In this document: in pieces, positions 17,050 through 25,964 of the stretch
Layout of the letters: every line of letters starts with the position of its first letter
Numbering within the stretch: the first letter of the stretch is position 1
Assembly (NCBI GenBank): GCA_034428455.1
Contig: DAOUHZ010000147.1
Location: 1 to 64,000, forward strand
DNA: 64,000 nt
Direction of reading: 5' to 3'
Source: Bin87 sp034428455
GTDB lineage: Bacteria; Chloroflexota; Dehalococcoidia; Lucifugimonadales; UBA3495
Position numbers and translations under genes: made by a program
The notes under the pieces: model-generated
Told to the model about the DNA's origin: nothing
The model's database searches: none
The model's input: only the letters and a program-made list of their open reading frames with translations

Positions 17050-17700
17050 CTAGCGTAAGGTTCCGTAGTCGGCAGTCTCCCTCTCATCGTTCGGATTGGG
17101 AGCGAAGTCATGGGGGGAGGGGATGCCGGGACTCGCGCTGGCGGCCAAGGTCGAACCCGCGAGCATATCTATGCCCTTGCGAACTGACCCGGTGGCCGTG
17201 GTCAGTTCACGCTCCAGGTCCCGCAGAGTGCGCAGTGCATAGGCATCAGCCTGGTTCCGGCGGCTTTCCGCCTCGCGCTCGGCCTGATCTATCATTCGGC
17301 GGGCGGTAGCTTCGGCTTCCCGCAGCATTTCCTCAGCCTTGCGGCCCAGTTCGTGTTCGCTGAGGCGGGTGCGGAAATCCTGTTCCAACTGTTGGCGGGC
17401 CTGGTGGGCCTCCGACACGGCAGAGGACATTATGTCATCCTTGCGGGACAGCATTTCCTCGGCGTGTCGGATCTCCTGAGGGACGGCCATGCGCAGCTGG
17501 GCTACGAGCTCGCCGATCTTGCTCTTGTCGACCATTACGTTGTTGCTGAGCGGCACGGACTTGCTTGAGTCCACCAACAGTTCGATGCGGTCTATAATGC
17601 TGTTGATATCTATGATGACCCCCTTGGCCGGCGGTTCAGTTTGCGCGTGAGGGCTACCGCTGCGGTAATTGGTATTTTTCCGCCAAGGCCCGAGCCACAT
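17050..17700 (-). CDS. Coiled-coil protein, SepIVA/DivIVA-like
   Basis: The region from VIIDINSIIDRIELLVDSSK through IGELVAQLRMAVPQEIRHAEEML resembles the ATP-synthase-b-like/SepIVA coiled-coil family. Coiled coil continues to about residue 170. Such proteins act in cell-envelope growth or division in actinobacteria; the role here is inferred only. The ATG at 17700 overlaps coaD by 47 bp and has no clear ribosome site, so the N-terminal 25 residues are doubtful. It is the third gene of rsmD-coaD-this operon. Confidence 0.7.
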   Translation of the reverse strand: MWLGPWRKNTNYRSGSPHAQTEPPAKGVIIDINSIIDRIELLVDSSKSVPLSNNVMVDKSKIGELVAQLRMAVPQEIRHAEEMLSRKDDIMSSAVSEAHQARQQLEQDFRTRLSEHELGRKAEEMLREAEATARRMIDQAEREAESRRNQADAYALRTLRDLERELTTATGSVRKGIDMLAGSTLAASASPGIPSPHDFAPNPNDERETADYGTLR

Positions 17701-18142
17701 GGTCCGGGACCATACCGGAGATATCGCCGCCCAATTGGGCGACCTCTTTGAGCAGGCTGGAGCTGATGAACATGTGCTCCTGATCGCTCATCAACGACAC
17801 CATGTCCACTTCAGGCTCCAGGCGTCGGTTCATGAAAAACATCTGGGACTCGTACTCGAAGTCCGGGCCACTGCGAAGGCCACGTATGATGGCGGCCGCG
17901 CCGGCGATCCGGGCGGTGTTAACCACCAGGCCGTTGAATGGACGGACCGTGACGTTGGACATATCGGCCACCGCTTCCCGCATCAATCCGACGCGCTCTT
18001 CAGTGTTGAACAACAGGCTTTTGGAAGGGGTGTCATAGACGGCCACAATCAGGTTGTCAAACAGCCGGGCGGCGCGTTGAGCCACGTTCAGATGCCCCAT
18101 GGTCACGGGGTCGAATGTGCCGGGATAAAGAGCGGTTACCAT
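17654..18142 (-). CDS. coaD: Phosphopantetheine adenylyltransferase
   Basis: Penultimate step of coenzyme A synthesis: 4'-phosphopantetheine plus ATP to dephospho-CoA. 162 residues, normal length. The nucleotidyltransferase motif is GTFDPVTMGHLNV (8-20), with TMGH in place of the common TNGH. IIRGLRSGPDFEYE and the C-terminal FISSSLLKEVA motif are intact. It lies 32 bp downstream of rsmD, a widespread arrangement. Confidence 0.95.
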   Translation of the reverse strand: MVTALYPGTFDPVTMGHLNVAQRAARLFDNLIVAVYDTPSKSLLFNTEERVGLMREAVADMSNVTVRPFNGLVVNTARIAGAAAIIRGLRSGPDFEYESQMFFMNRRLEPEVDMVSLMSDQEHMFISSSLLKEVAQLGGDISGMVPDHVARALAEKYQLPQR

Positions 18143-18174
18143 TCGGGGATACTCCCATTCGTTGTCAATTTCAG

Positions 18175-18750
18175 TCAGTTCACCGCGGCGGGAACGACGT
18201 AGAATCCTACCGCATTATCCCCGTAACTGCGTCGATCAATTTCATGCAAACAGTGGATATCTACGGGCAAAGTTACGCGATTGCTGAAGCCGACGACCAC
18301 TGTGGAATTCGGATTGAGCAGGCCCGATTGGGCCAGTCGTTCCAGGGTTGGGGTAGGTTCTCCCATTCGGTAAGGCGGGTCCAAAACGACAAGGTCATAC
18401 GACTCTTTGTCATCCGGGTTGGCGGGGGATCTGTTCAACCAGTCCAGTACGTCCGCACAAATAACACGACCGGCATCGCTATAACCCGTGAACTCCAGAT
18501 TCTCCTGTATCACCCGACACTGACGACGGTTGCGTTCTACAAAGTCGGCTTGCTTTGCGCCACGACTGAGCGCTTCGATGCCGAGGCTGCCGGTACCGGC
18601 GTACAAGTCAAGAACACGGCTGCCTTCGACCTTGTCGGGGCGCAGAATGTTGAAAATCGCGGATCTCACCCTCTCAGTTGTAGGTCGCACTCCGGCCACC
18701 GCCGCCCCGATTAAGGGGAGACCTCTCGAAGAGCCGCCGGAAATTCTCAT
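18175..18750 (-). CDS. rsmD: 16S rRNA (guanine966-N2)-methyltransferase
   Basis: SAM-dependent methylation of 16S rRNA G966. It starts MRISGGSSRG, the usual RsmD opening, followed by RPTTERVRSAIFNIL. SAM motif I is VLDLYAGTGSLGIEALSRGA, and the catalytic DPPY is in LVVLDPPYRMG. An ATG 8 codons upstream (18774) is also open, but the 18750 start fits the family better. It is the first gene of the rsmD-coaD operon. Confidence 0.92.
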   Translation of the reverse strand: MRISGGSSRGLPLIGAAVAGVRPTTERVRSAIFNILRPDKVEGSRVLDLYAGTGSLGIEALSRGAKQADFVERNRRQCRVIQENLEFTGYSDAGRVICADVLDWLNRSPANPDDKESYDLVVLDPPYRMGEPTPTLERLAQSGLLNPNSTVVVGFSNRVTLPVDIHCLHEIDRRSYGDNAVGFYVVPAAVN

Positions 18751-19030
18751 TGAAGATGATTTTCGTGGTGGCATTGTAAAACCGGTCGGGCAGCAGGTGG
18801 CGAATGCAGCGGCAACAAATTTCGGGGCTTTTGCGCCTTATCCCGCCAACGCCGTCCAGTATATCGCCGGTTCGAGATAACGAGTCTGCTTGCCCGGCCC
18901 AAGGCCCTGTGCTACCATCCATTGCGCTAATTCACGCCGCAATTGGGTATGACGCGGGGGCTCGAATCAAGCGCCCGTTCAGGTGCGGCCATCTCTCGTA
19001 TCTGCCAACTCAACCGGCCGCCTGGACGCC

Positions 19031-20017
19031 ATGCTCTCCTCGGACAATCCAACTTCAGGAACTCCGGGCCGGGGGGCCTTTCATCAGGCGTTGTCCGATG
19101 CCGCTCCGCTGCACGACGCGGGCACCGTGGTCACCATCGGGGTCTTCGACGGCGTGCATCGCGGACACCGTCACCTGCTGAATCGAATGCTGGAGTTGGC
19201 GGAGCCTCCGCTGATTCCCACCGTGATCACTTTCAGCAACCATCCGGCGGAAGTAGTGAATCCTGAACGCACCGTCACCAAGATCATCGCCCCCGAAGAA
19301 AAGATCCGGCTCCTGCACGACGCTGGAGTCGAAAGCGTTATCTGCGTCGAGTTCACCAACGACATCGCCAACCTCGATGCCAACGAATTTACGCACATGC
19401 TGGTCGATTGCCTCCACATGCGCGGCATCGTCACCGGCCCGGACTTCGCCCTGGGGCGGAACCGCAGCGGCAACCTGGACTACTTGCGACGCCGGGGCGC
19501 GGCGCTCGGTTTCTGGGTGGAGACGGTGCCTCCCCTGGAACTGGAAGGCAGCACCGTGCGCAGTCGACGGGTCCGCAACGCTTTGGCCGATGGGAACGTC
19601 GATGGCGCCGAATTCCTGCTGGGACGGCCCTACGCCACCGACGGAATCGTTGTGCACGGCGCCAAGATGGGTCGCCAGCTGGGCTTCCCCACCGCCAACA
19701 TCATTCCTGTTGAGAACTTCGTGATCCCGGCCGACGGCGTGTACGCCACCTACGCCACCGTAAACGGCGTGCGACACATGGCGGCCACCAGCATCGGCGT
19801 GAGACCCACCTTCGGCCTCAGCCAGCGCCTGATCGAAGCGCACCTGCTGGATTTCTCGGACGACATCTACGACGAAAACCTGAAGCTCGAGTTCGTTTCC
19901 CGCCTGCGTGGCCAGGAGACCTTCGATGGCATCGATGCCCTCATTTCCCAGATGAACCGGGACGTGGCAAACGCCCGATTGATGCTCGAGCAGCACGACC
20001 GGCAGGAAAACGCCTGA
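19031..20017 (+). CDS. ribF: Bifunctional riboflavin kinase/FAD synthetase
   Basis: Makes FMN and FAD from riboflavin. The N-terminal adenylyltransferase has GVFDGVHRGH. The C-terminal kinase has GRQLGFPTANI and the GVRPTFG/EAHLLDF segment, where the family usually reads IGxxPTF and E-x-H-x-x-D. ATG 19031 is chosen; a GTG at 18983 is in frame but adds non-conserved residues. It lies 39 bp upstream of tyrS and is likely cotranscribed. No FMN riboswitch was recognised upstream. Confidence 0.94.
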   Translation: MLSSDNPTSGTPGRGAFHQALSDAAPLHDAGTVVTIGVFDGVHRGHRHLLNRMLELAEPPLIPTVITFSNHPAEVVNPERTVTKIIAPEEKIRLLHDAGVESVICVEFTNDIANLDANEFTHMLVDCLHMRGIVTGPDFALGRNRSGNLDYLRRRGAALGFWVETVPPLELEGSTVRSRRVRNALADGNVDGAEFLLGRPYATDGIVVHGAKMGRQLGFPTANIIPVENFVIPADGVYATYATVNGVRHMAATSIGVRPTFGLSQRLIEAHLLDFSDDIYDENLKLEFVSRLRGQETFDGIDALISQMNRDVANARLMLEQHDRQENA

Positions 20018-20056
20018 TCCGCCGGTCATCACTGACCAACTGAGGCGAGGTGAGCG

Positions 20057-21277
20057 TTGACCAGCCAAGTCCAAATCCCCGAAAACCTGTCCACCATCAC
20101 GCGGCGGGGCGTGAGCCGGATCATATCCGAGGAAGAGTTCACCGCCATGCTGCGGCGGGGCACGCCCTTGCGCCTCAAGATGGGCTTCGACCCCAGCCGG
20201 CCGGACATCCACCTCGGCCATGTCGTTGGTCTGCGCAAGCTCCGGCAGCTTCAGGATCTCGGCCACCAGGTCATCCTCATCGTCGGCGACTGGACCGCGC
20301 AGATCGGCGATCCTTCGGGCCGTTCGGCGACGCGTACCATGCTCACCCACGCCGAGGTCCTGGACAACGCCGAGTCGTATATGCGCCAGTTCTTCAAGGT
20401 CGTGGATCGGGACCGCACCCAAGTGGAATGGCAGAGCCAATGGTTCGGGGAATTCACCCTGGCCAACGTCATCGAGCTCACCAGTCGATTCACCATCAAC
20501 CAGTTTCTCCATCGGGAGGACTTCGCCAATCGCTACTCCCAGAACCAGCCTATTGCCATCACCGAGATGCTCTATCCGTTGATGCAGGCTTACGACTCCG
20601 TAGTGATCGAGTCCGACGTGGAATTCGGCGGCACGGACCAGATGTTCAACCTGCTCGTCGGCCGCGAATTGCAGGGCATGATGGGCCAAACTCCGCAGCA
20701 GTGCTTCATGATGCCGATCCTGGTGGGAACCGATGGCGTTCAGAAGATGAGCAAGAGCCTGGGCAACTACGTGGCGCTGGAAGAGCCGCCGCAGGAAATG
20801 TACGGCAAGCTCATGTCCCTGCCCGACGAATTGATCGCGTCATACTACGAGTACCTCACCGACGTCTCGGACGACGACATTACCGAGATGACGCACGCTA
20901 TGGAATCGGAGACGGCCAATCCCATGAACTTCAAAAAGGGACTGGCGCATCGCATCACGACTACCTTTCACGACAGTGATGCCGCCGACTCCGCCCAATC
21001 CCATTTTGAGCAGGTGGTGCAACGACGGGATCTGCCGGACGACATGCCGGAGGTTCCACTATCCCAAGTGTCCGGGCTGCCAATAAACCGCCTGCTGGTG
21101 CAGACCGGCCTGGTAAGCAGCAACGGCGAGGCGCGCCGGCTGCTGGGTCAGGGCGCGGTGGAACTGATCCGCGCCGACGGACAGCGCCTCAACCCCGCCA
21201 TGGGCGAAGAGTTGGCAGTGAACCCGGGGGACGTGGTGCGCGCGGGGCGACGGCGGTTCGTGCGGCTCATTCCCTGA
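20057..21277 (+). CDS. tyrS: Tyrosyl-tRNA synthetase
   Basis: Class I synthetase charging tRNA-Tyr, 406 residues. The HIGH motif appears as HLGH at 52-55 and KMSKS at 230-234. GGTDQMFNLL is the tyrosine-binding region. A C-terminal S4-like RNA-binding domain starts at about 345. The start is TTG 20057, preceded by GAGGTGAG at good spacing; no better ATG is present. Confidence 0.95.
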   Translation: MTSQVQIPENLSTITRRGVSRIISEEEFTAMLRRGTPLRLKMGFDPSRPDIHLGHVVGLRKLRQLQDLGHQVILIVGDWTAQIGDPSGRSATRTMLTHAEVLDNAESYMRQFFKVVDRDRTQVEWQSQWFGEFTLANVIELTSRFTINQFLHREDFANRYSQNQPIAITEMLYPLMQAYDSVVIESDVEFGGTDQMFNLLVGRELQGMMGQTPQQCFMMPILVGTDGVQKMSKSLGNYVALEEPPQEMYGKLMSLPDELIASYYEYLTDVSDDDITEMTHAMESETANPMNFKKGLAHRITTTFHDSDAADSAQSHFEQVVQRRDLPDDMPEVPLSQVSGLPINRLLVQTGLVSSNGEARRLLGQGAVELIRADGQRLNPAMGEELAVNPGDVVRAGRRRFVRLIP

Positions 21278-21350
21278 ATATGCAGGCCAACTCGTTATAC
21301 TGTCCGGCAAATGACCGATTCCCCTGCGACGCGCACCGGAGACGTCGGCT

Positions 21351-21905
21351 ATGACTACCGCCAGAAAACTTATGACCGCTTCTGAACTGCTCGCATTGCC
21401 CGATGACGGCAAACGCTACGAACTGATACGAGGAGTGTTGATTACGATGGCGCCTGCCAGCGCACTTCACGGTGCAGTAACGGATCGCATCGGCCGGCGC
21501 ATCGGAAACTTCGTTGAGGCAAGCAACCTGGGTAAAACCTACGCTGCTGGAACCGGGGTTCTCATCGAGCATGACCCCGATACGGTGCGCGCGCCCGATT
21601 ACGCTTTCACTTCTCATGAGCGTATCGCCGGAGCGTCGCCGCCCAGCGGTTACTCCGAAATAATCCCTGATCTGGCGGTGGAAGTGATTGCGGGCGACTA
21701 TCGATCATCGGTGGTGGACGCCAAAACGCGGATGTGGCTGGACGCGGGTGTAAGGCTGGTTGTGGTCGCATACGTCGGCAGCACGGAAATAATGGCGCAT
21801 CACGCTGACGGCACGGCGCGGCGATTCGGTCCCGGGGATACGCTGACCTGCGAGCCGGCGCTGCCCGGCTTCGCTTGCGCCGTGGACGATATATTCGCCT
21901 ACTGA
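21351..21905 (+). CDS. Uma2-family PD-(D/E)XK endonuclease (paralogue 1)
   Basis: 184 residues. Uma2 signatures are LPDDGKRYELIRGVL near residue 16, RAPDYAFTSHERI, then IPDLAVEVIAG with the active-site acid and the conserved DAKTRMWLDAGV lysine helix. Uma2 proteins are restriction-like nucleases of largely unknown purpose, often present in many copies. It is paralogous along its whole length to the gene at 25403, and the last 73 bp are 70/73 identical to that copy. It is followed 13 bp later by the restriction enzyme gene. Confidence 0.85.
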   Translation: MTTARKLMTASELLALPDDGKRYELIRGVLITMAPASALHGAVTDRIGRRIGNFVEASNLGKTYAAGTGVLIEHDPDTVRAPDYAFTSHERIAGASPPSGYSEIIPDLAVEVIAGDYRSSVVDAKTRMWLDAGVRLVVVAYVGSTEIMAHHADGTARRFGPGDTLTCEPALPGFACAVDDIFAY

Positions 21906-21918
21906 AGTCCCTATTACG

Positions 21919-24672
21919 GTGCCTGCCATGACGCCGCAGGAATTTATCGCCAAGTGGCGCGGCAGCCGGGGCCAGGAAACGGCCGGGGCCCAGGAATGGT
22001 TCCTTGACCTGTGCCGGGTGGTGGAACATCCGACGCCGGCGGAGATGGACCGCAGTCAGCAATGGTATACCTTCGAGCGATCTGTGCGGGAAGCCTCCGG
22101 ACGTCTCGGTCGCGCCGACGTGTACAAGCAAGGCTATTTCGCCTGGGAGTTCAAGGGCCTGCACCGCGATCTGGACGAAGCCTACCGCCAGCTGCAGCGT
22201 TACCGGGAGTCTCTGAACAACCCGCCTCTGCTGGTAGTTTCCGACTTTCAGACCATCCGGGTTCATACCAATTTCACCAACAAGGTGACCGCCGTCCACA
22301 CCATCCTGCTTGACGATCTGGGCGAACCGGACGCGCTGGAAATCTTCCGCAACGTCTTCCACGACCCGGCCGCGTTGGAGCCGGAAATCAGCCCGGACGA
22401 CGTCACCCAGGCAACCGCCGGCATATTTGCAACCATCGCACAGTCAATGCGCCAGCGAGACGTTGACCCTCTCGAGGTGGCGCGTTTCCTGAATCGCCTG
22501 GTGTTCTGCTTCTTCGCCCAGGACGTGGGATTGCTGCCCGGCAGGCCGCTGGCCCGGCTGTACGAAAACTTCCACAATAACCCGGCCCGGTTTGAAGACG
22601 GCCTCAGGGATCTGTTCGTCCAGATGAACGACGGCGGACGGTTTGGCCCTGAGCCCATTCGCCACTTTAACGGCGACCTGTTCAAAGATCCGGGCACGGT
22701 GTTGATGAGCGACCATGAACTGACGATGTTGCAGGACGTCATCGAACAGAGCTGGGATCACATTGATCCATCCATTCTGGGCACTCTGTTTGAGCGGGCG
22801 GTTGACCCGGACAAGCAACGGCTGATTGGCGCGCAGTACACCGGAGAGGACGATATCCAGGCGGTGATTACCTCGGTAATGATGCGCCCTTTGCGCGTCG
22901 AGTTGGGTAACGTTGAAGGCCAGATACTGCGCGTGATGCAATCCGGCGGTCCACAGGACGCCATGGTCGCCCGCCGCATTCTATCCGAGTTTCAGAGCAA
23001 AATCGCTTCGCTGCGCGTACTTGACCCGGCCTGCGGCAGCGGCAACTTCCTTTACGTGGCCCTGCGACAGTTGCGCAACCTGGAAAAGGAGGTGCTGTCC
23101 ATCGCCGCCAATCTGGGCCTCAGCGGTTTCCTGCCGGAGGTGACGCCCGAGCAGTTTTACGGTATCGAAATCGACCCCTACGCCAGCAGCCTGGCCTACA
23201 CCGCGCTCTGGATTGGACACTTGCAGTGGGCCATCGAAAACGGGTATCGCTACGATCAGGAACCGGTCCTTGGCACATCCAACACCATCGTCTGCCGAGA
23301 CGCCATCGTTGACCGCAGCGATACCGAACAGCCCACCGAACCGGAATGGCCGACGGTGGATTACATCGTTGGCAATCCGCCTTTCCTGGGACATCAACCG
23401 TTCCGCGAACAGCTGGGCGACGCTTACGTCGACGCCGTGTACGACTTATATGGCGACCGCATCCCCAACTCCAGCGACCTCTGCTGCTACTGGTTCGAGA
23501 AAGCCCGGGCGCATATCGAGGAGGGCAAAGCCCGGCGGGCCGGCCTGCTGGCAACCCAGGCCATACGGTTCCAGTCCAACCGTCCGGCCCTGGAGCGCAT
23601 CAAGGATACCGGCGACATCTTTGAGGCGGTATCCGATCAGGACTGGGTGCTGGATGGCGCCAACGTGCATATTTCCATCATCTGCTTTGACGACGGCAGC
23701 GAGACGACCCGCGTCCTGGACGGCGAACTGGTCAACAACATCAACGCCGACCTTACTGGCGGCGCAGACTTGACCCAGGCCAGGCCATTGACGGAGAACT
23801 CCGGCCTCAGTTTTATGGGCGTTACCAAAATCGGCCCGTTTGAAATCGAGAACGAAGTGGCTCAAGCGATGCTGAATCAGCCTAACGTTCACAGCAAACC
23901 CAATAGCGACGTCATCAAGCGCTGGCTCAGCGGAAGGCATATTAACCAGGTAACCCGCGATATGTGGATTATAGACTTCGGCGCTGATATGTCCGAGGAA
24001 GATGCCGCCTTATACCAGGCGCCATTCGAATATGTGAAAGCTAACGTTAAACCGGGACGCGATAACCACCGTGATTCCAGAGCGAAGGAAAATTGGTGGC
24101 TGCATGGCCGCCCTCGCGCCGAGATGCGCCGCGCGTTGACTGGATTGTCTCGCTACATTGGGACCAGCATGGTGTCCCAGCATAGGATATTTGCCTGGAT
24201 TGATAATGATGTATTGCCTGAAAACACTATCATTGCTTTCGCTTCTGATGACGACTACTTTTTCGGCGTGCTGCAAAGCCGTCCACATATGGTTTGGGCG
24301 TCGGCAATCGGAACGCAGTTAGAAAGCCGTCCTCGCTATACTCCCACCACCTGCTTTGAGACGTTTCCCTTCCCTGAACCGACGGACGAGCAGCGGGAGG
24401 CCATCGCTACCGCCGCCGCAGAACTGGACCGGCTGCGGGAGAACTGGCGCAATCCCATCGATATGTTCGGGAACCCGACCCTCAACTCCGAACAGTTGCG
24501 CCGCCGCACGCTCACCAATCTCTATAACGAATACCCCACCTGGTTGGCCAACGCCCACGAAAGGCTGGATACGGCAGTGGCCGACGCCTACGGCTGGCCC
24601 GCGCATCTGGCCGACGGGGAGGTGCTGGAACGGCTGCTGGCGCTGAACCTGGAGCGGGCGGGAGCAGGATAG
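21919..24672 (+). CDS. MmeI-like type IIL restriction enzyme/DNA methyltransferase
   Basis: 917 residues combining cleavage and methylation. The nuclease acid pattern D67...E77-x-K79 (ADVYKQGYFAWEFKG) matches the D-x9-E-x-K arrangement of MmeI. The methyltransferase follows: SAM motif I DPACGSGNF near 369 and the adenine-type catalytic NPPF near 486. A C-terminal target-recognition region ends with TPTTCFETFPFP. All catalytic motifs are present, so it looks active. No separate REase or specificity gene is needed. It sits between two Uma2 genes. Confidence 0.88.
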   Translation: MPAMTPQEFIAKWRGSRGQETAGAQEWFLDLCRVVEHPTPAEMDRSQQWYTFERSVREASGRLGRADVYKQGYFAWEFKGLHRDLDEAYRQLQRYRESLNNPPLLVVSDFQTIRVHTNFTNKVTAVHTILLDDLGEPDALEIFRNVFHDPAALEPEISPDDVTQATAGIFATIAQSMRQRDVDPLEVARFLNRLVFCFFAQDVGLLPGRPLARLYENFHNNPARFEDGLRDLFVQMNDGGRFGPEPIRHFNGDLFKDPGTVLMSDHELTMLQDVIEQSWDHIDPSILGTLFERAVDPDKQRLIGAQYTGEDDIQAVITSVMMRPLRVELGNVEGQILRVMQSGGPQDAMVARRILSEFQSKIASLRVLDPACGSGNFLYVALRQLRNLEKEVLSIAANLGLSGFLPEVTPEQFYGIEIDPYASSLAYTALWIGHLQWAIENGYRYDQEPVLGTSNTIVCRDAIVDRSDTEQPTEPEWPTVDYIVGNPPFLGHQPFREQLGDAYVDAVYDLYGDRIPNSSDLCCYWFEKARAHIEEGKARRAGLLATQAIRFQSNRPALERIKDTGDIFEAVSDQDWVLDGANVHISIICFDDGSETTRVLDGELVNNINADLTGGADLTQARPLTENSGLSFMGVTKIGPFEIENEVAQAMLNQPNVHSKPNSDVIKRWLSGRHINQVTRDMWIIDFGADMSEEDAALYQAPFEYVKANVKPGRDNHRDSRAKENWWLHGRPRAEMRRALTGLSRYIGTSMVSQHRIFAWIDNDVLPENTIIAFASDDDYFFGVLQSRPHMVWASAIGTQLESRPRYTPTTCFETFPFPEPTDEQREAIATAAAELDRLRENWRNPIDMFGNPTLNSEQLRRRTLTNLYNEYPTWLANAHERLDTAVADAYGWPAHLADGEVLERLLALNLERAGAG

Positions 24673-24682
24673 CCGGAGATGG

Positions 24683-24901
24683 CTACTCAATCTTTCCGAA
24701 TATGAGCACTGTTATCGCAGCCACCAAGACTACGGCGATGGCCAGGGCACAGGCGTACATGAGCCAATAGGGAACGTCCCACTGTCCCCCGGTGTCAAGC
24801 CCGGCCACAATGCCAGCAGGTATGCCGACAAAAAAGATGGCATTGGTAAGCCAACGCGTCGTGCGCGCGCTCTTTAACGCATTGCTGAGCCAACTCATCA
24901 C
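24683..24901 (-). CDS. Small two-helix membrane protein
   Basis: 72 residues, no recognised family. Two membrane helices (WLTNAIFFVGIPAGIVAGL and the YACALAIAVVLVAAITVLIFG run) are separated by a polar loop, with a short basic N-terminus. A GTG at 24901 and an ATG at 24898 both follow AAGGAG. It is convergent with the restriction enzyme, 10 bp away. No functional claim can be made. Confidence 0.55.
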   Translation of the reverse strand: MMSWLSNALKSARTTRWLTNAIFFVGIPAGIVAGLDTGGQWDVPYWLMYACALAIAVVLVAAITVLIFGKIE

Positions 24902-24988
24902 GCTTGCGCTCCTTGCTCACTCCGTCAAGCAGCTACGGCATTACGCAATCCTGCTGTACCATAGTAACAAAACGGAAGGACCGCCGTC

Positions 24989-25198
24989 ATGGAACAGTTT
25001 GCGCCTTACATTGGCATAACCCTAGTGGGCCTTGGCATCATTGGTATCGCGGTATGCGTATGGCGAATCGTCTCGCTGTTCCGCAGCAATCGGGGCAGAT
25101 CCGGACGGATGTATCCGAACGCTGATGGTCGCAGAGACTCCAGGCCATTAACAACCTGCGTCAGGTGGCTGCCCTTGTACAGCTATTCGCGCCGTTAG
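24989..25198 (+). CDS. Small membrane ORF, possible 5' part of a frameshifted gene
   Basis: 69 codons. One membrane helix (YIGITLVGLGIIGIAVCVW) starts after residue 5. From about residue 45 the sequence becomes low-complexity and basic. The next ORF, in another frame, overlaps its end and begins with conserved-looking hydrophobic sequence. The two together would make a three-helix protein, so a frameshift or sequencing indel near 25120-25140 is possible. Confidence 0.4.
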   Translation: MEQFAPYIGITLVGLGIIGIAVCVWRIVSLFRSNRGRSGRMYPNADGRRDSRPLTTCVRWLPLYSYSRR

Positions 25199-25386
25199 CG
25201 TTGCTTGCCATTGGCTTCGGCATTTGGATCTGGCTTTCGACGATTCCCGACGGCGAGCTGACGACGGCCCAATCCGATTTGCTCACTACCGTCGATTGGC
25301 TTATCAAGGTTTCGGTGGGAGTGCTTTTGGGCCTGGGCAGCAACGCCGGCATCAAGGCAATAAGCGGCAACGGCGCGACGAAATAA
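25165..25386 (+). CDS. Small two-helix membrane ORF, possible 3' part of a frameshifted gene
   Basis: 73 codons from GTG 25165. The first helix is LLAIGFGIWIWL, followed by an acidic linker and a second helix around WLIKVSVGVLLGLG. In-frame sequence upstream (LQAINNLRQ) also looks coding back to a stop at 25123, which supports either an earlier non-ATG start or fusion with the preceding ORF by a frameshift. It ends 16 bp before the second Uma2 gene. Confidence 0.4.
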   Translation: MAALVQLFAPLALLAIGFGIWIWLSTIPDGELTTAQSDLLTTVDWLIKVSVGVLLGLGSNAGIKAISGNGATK

Positions 25387-25402
25387 ACCGGAGATCAACG
25401 CC

Positions 25403-25957
25403 ATGACCACCGCCAAAAAACTGCTTACCGCCGATGACCTGCTGACGATGCCCGATGACGGTATGCGGCGTGAATTAATCCGAGGAGAACTGATAGAGAT
25501 GTCTCCTGCCGGTGATGACCACGGTTTTGTCGGGAGCGAGGCGTCCTGGCGCATGAGCTCGTTCATCCACCAGCATGGCCTCGGTCACGGTCGCATGGCG
25601 GAAACCGGGTTCTGGATCGAGGTCGCACCGGATACCGTTCTGGCGCCCGACTACGCCTTCATTTCTTACGAGCGCATGTCCAGCCGGCCGCAGCCCCGGG
25701 GCTATGCCCGAGTTATTCCCGACCTGGTCATGGAACTTTTCTCACCTAACGACCGTCAACCGCAGGTGGACTGCAAGATACGGCTGTGGCTGGAGGCCGG
25801 TGTCCGCCTGGTTATGGTCGTCTATCCTGCATCCCAGGAGGTGCACACGCACTACGACGACGGCACAGTACAGCGATTTGGCCCCGGAGATACGCTGACC
25901 TGCGAGCCGGTGCTGCCCGGCTTCGCCTGCGCCGTGGACGATATATTCGCCTACTGA
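25403..25957 (+). CDS. Uma2-family PD-(D/E)XK endonuclease (paralogue 2)
   Basis: 184 residues, the same length as paralogue 1. The motifs are MPDDGMRRELIRGEL, LAPDYAFISYERM, IPDLVMELFSPND and VDCKIRLWLEAGV. The N-terminal half differs clearly from paralogue 1, but the final 73 bp are nearly identical, suggesting gene conversion or recent recombination. It is convergent with the acyl dehydratase gene, 7 bp away. Confidence 0.85.
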   Translation: MTTAKKLLTADDLLTMPDDGMRRELIRGELIEMSPAGDDHGFVGSEASWRMSSFIHQHGLGHGRMAETGFWIEVAPDTVLAPDYAFISYERMSSRPQPRGYARVIPDLVMELFSPNDRQPQVDCKIRLWLEAGVRLVMVVYPASQEVHTHYDDGTVQRFGPGDTLTCEPVLPGFACAVDDIFAY

Positions 25958-25964
25958 CGGGCGC

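Noticed and set aside
18775..19030. Possible FMN riboswitch upstream of ribF
   Set aside because: The conserved RFN core segments were not found; the gap is only a divergent spacer.
19055..20689. 544-codon minus-strand ORF crossing ribF and tyrS
   Set aside because: It spans two well-supported genes and their intergenic gap on the opposite strand; no recognisable protein.
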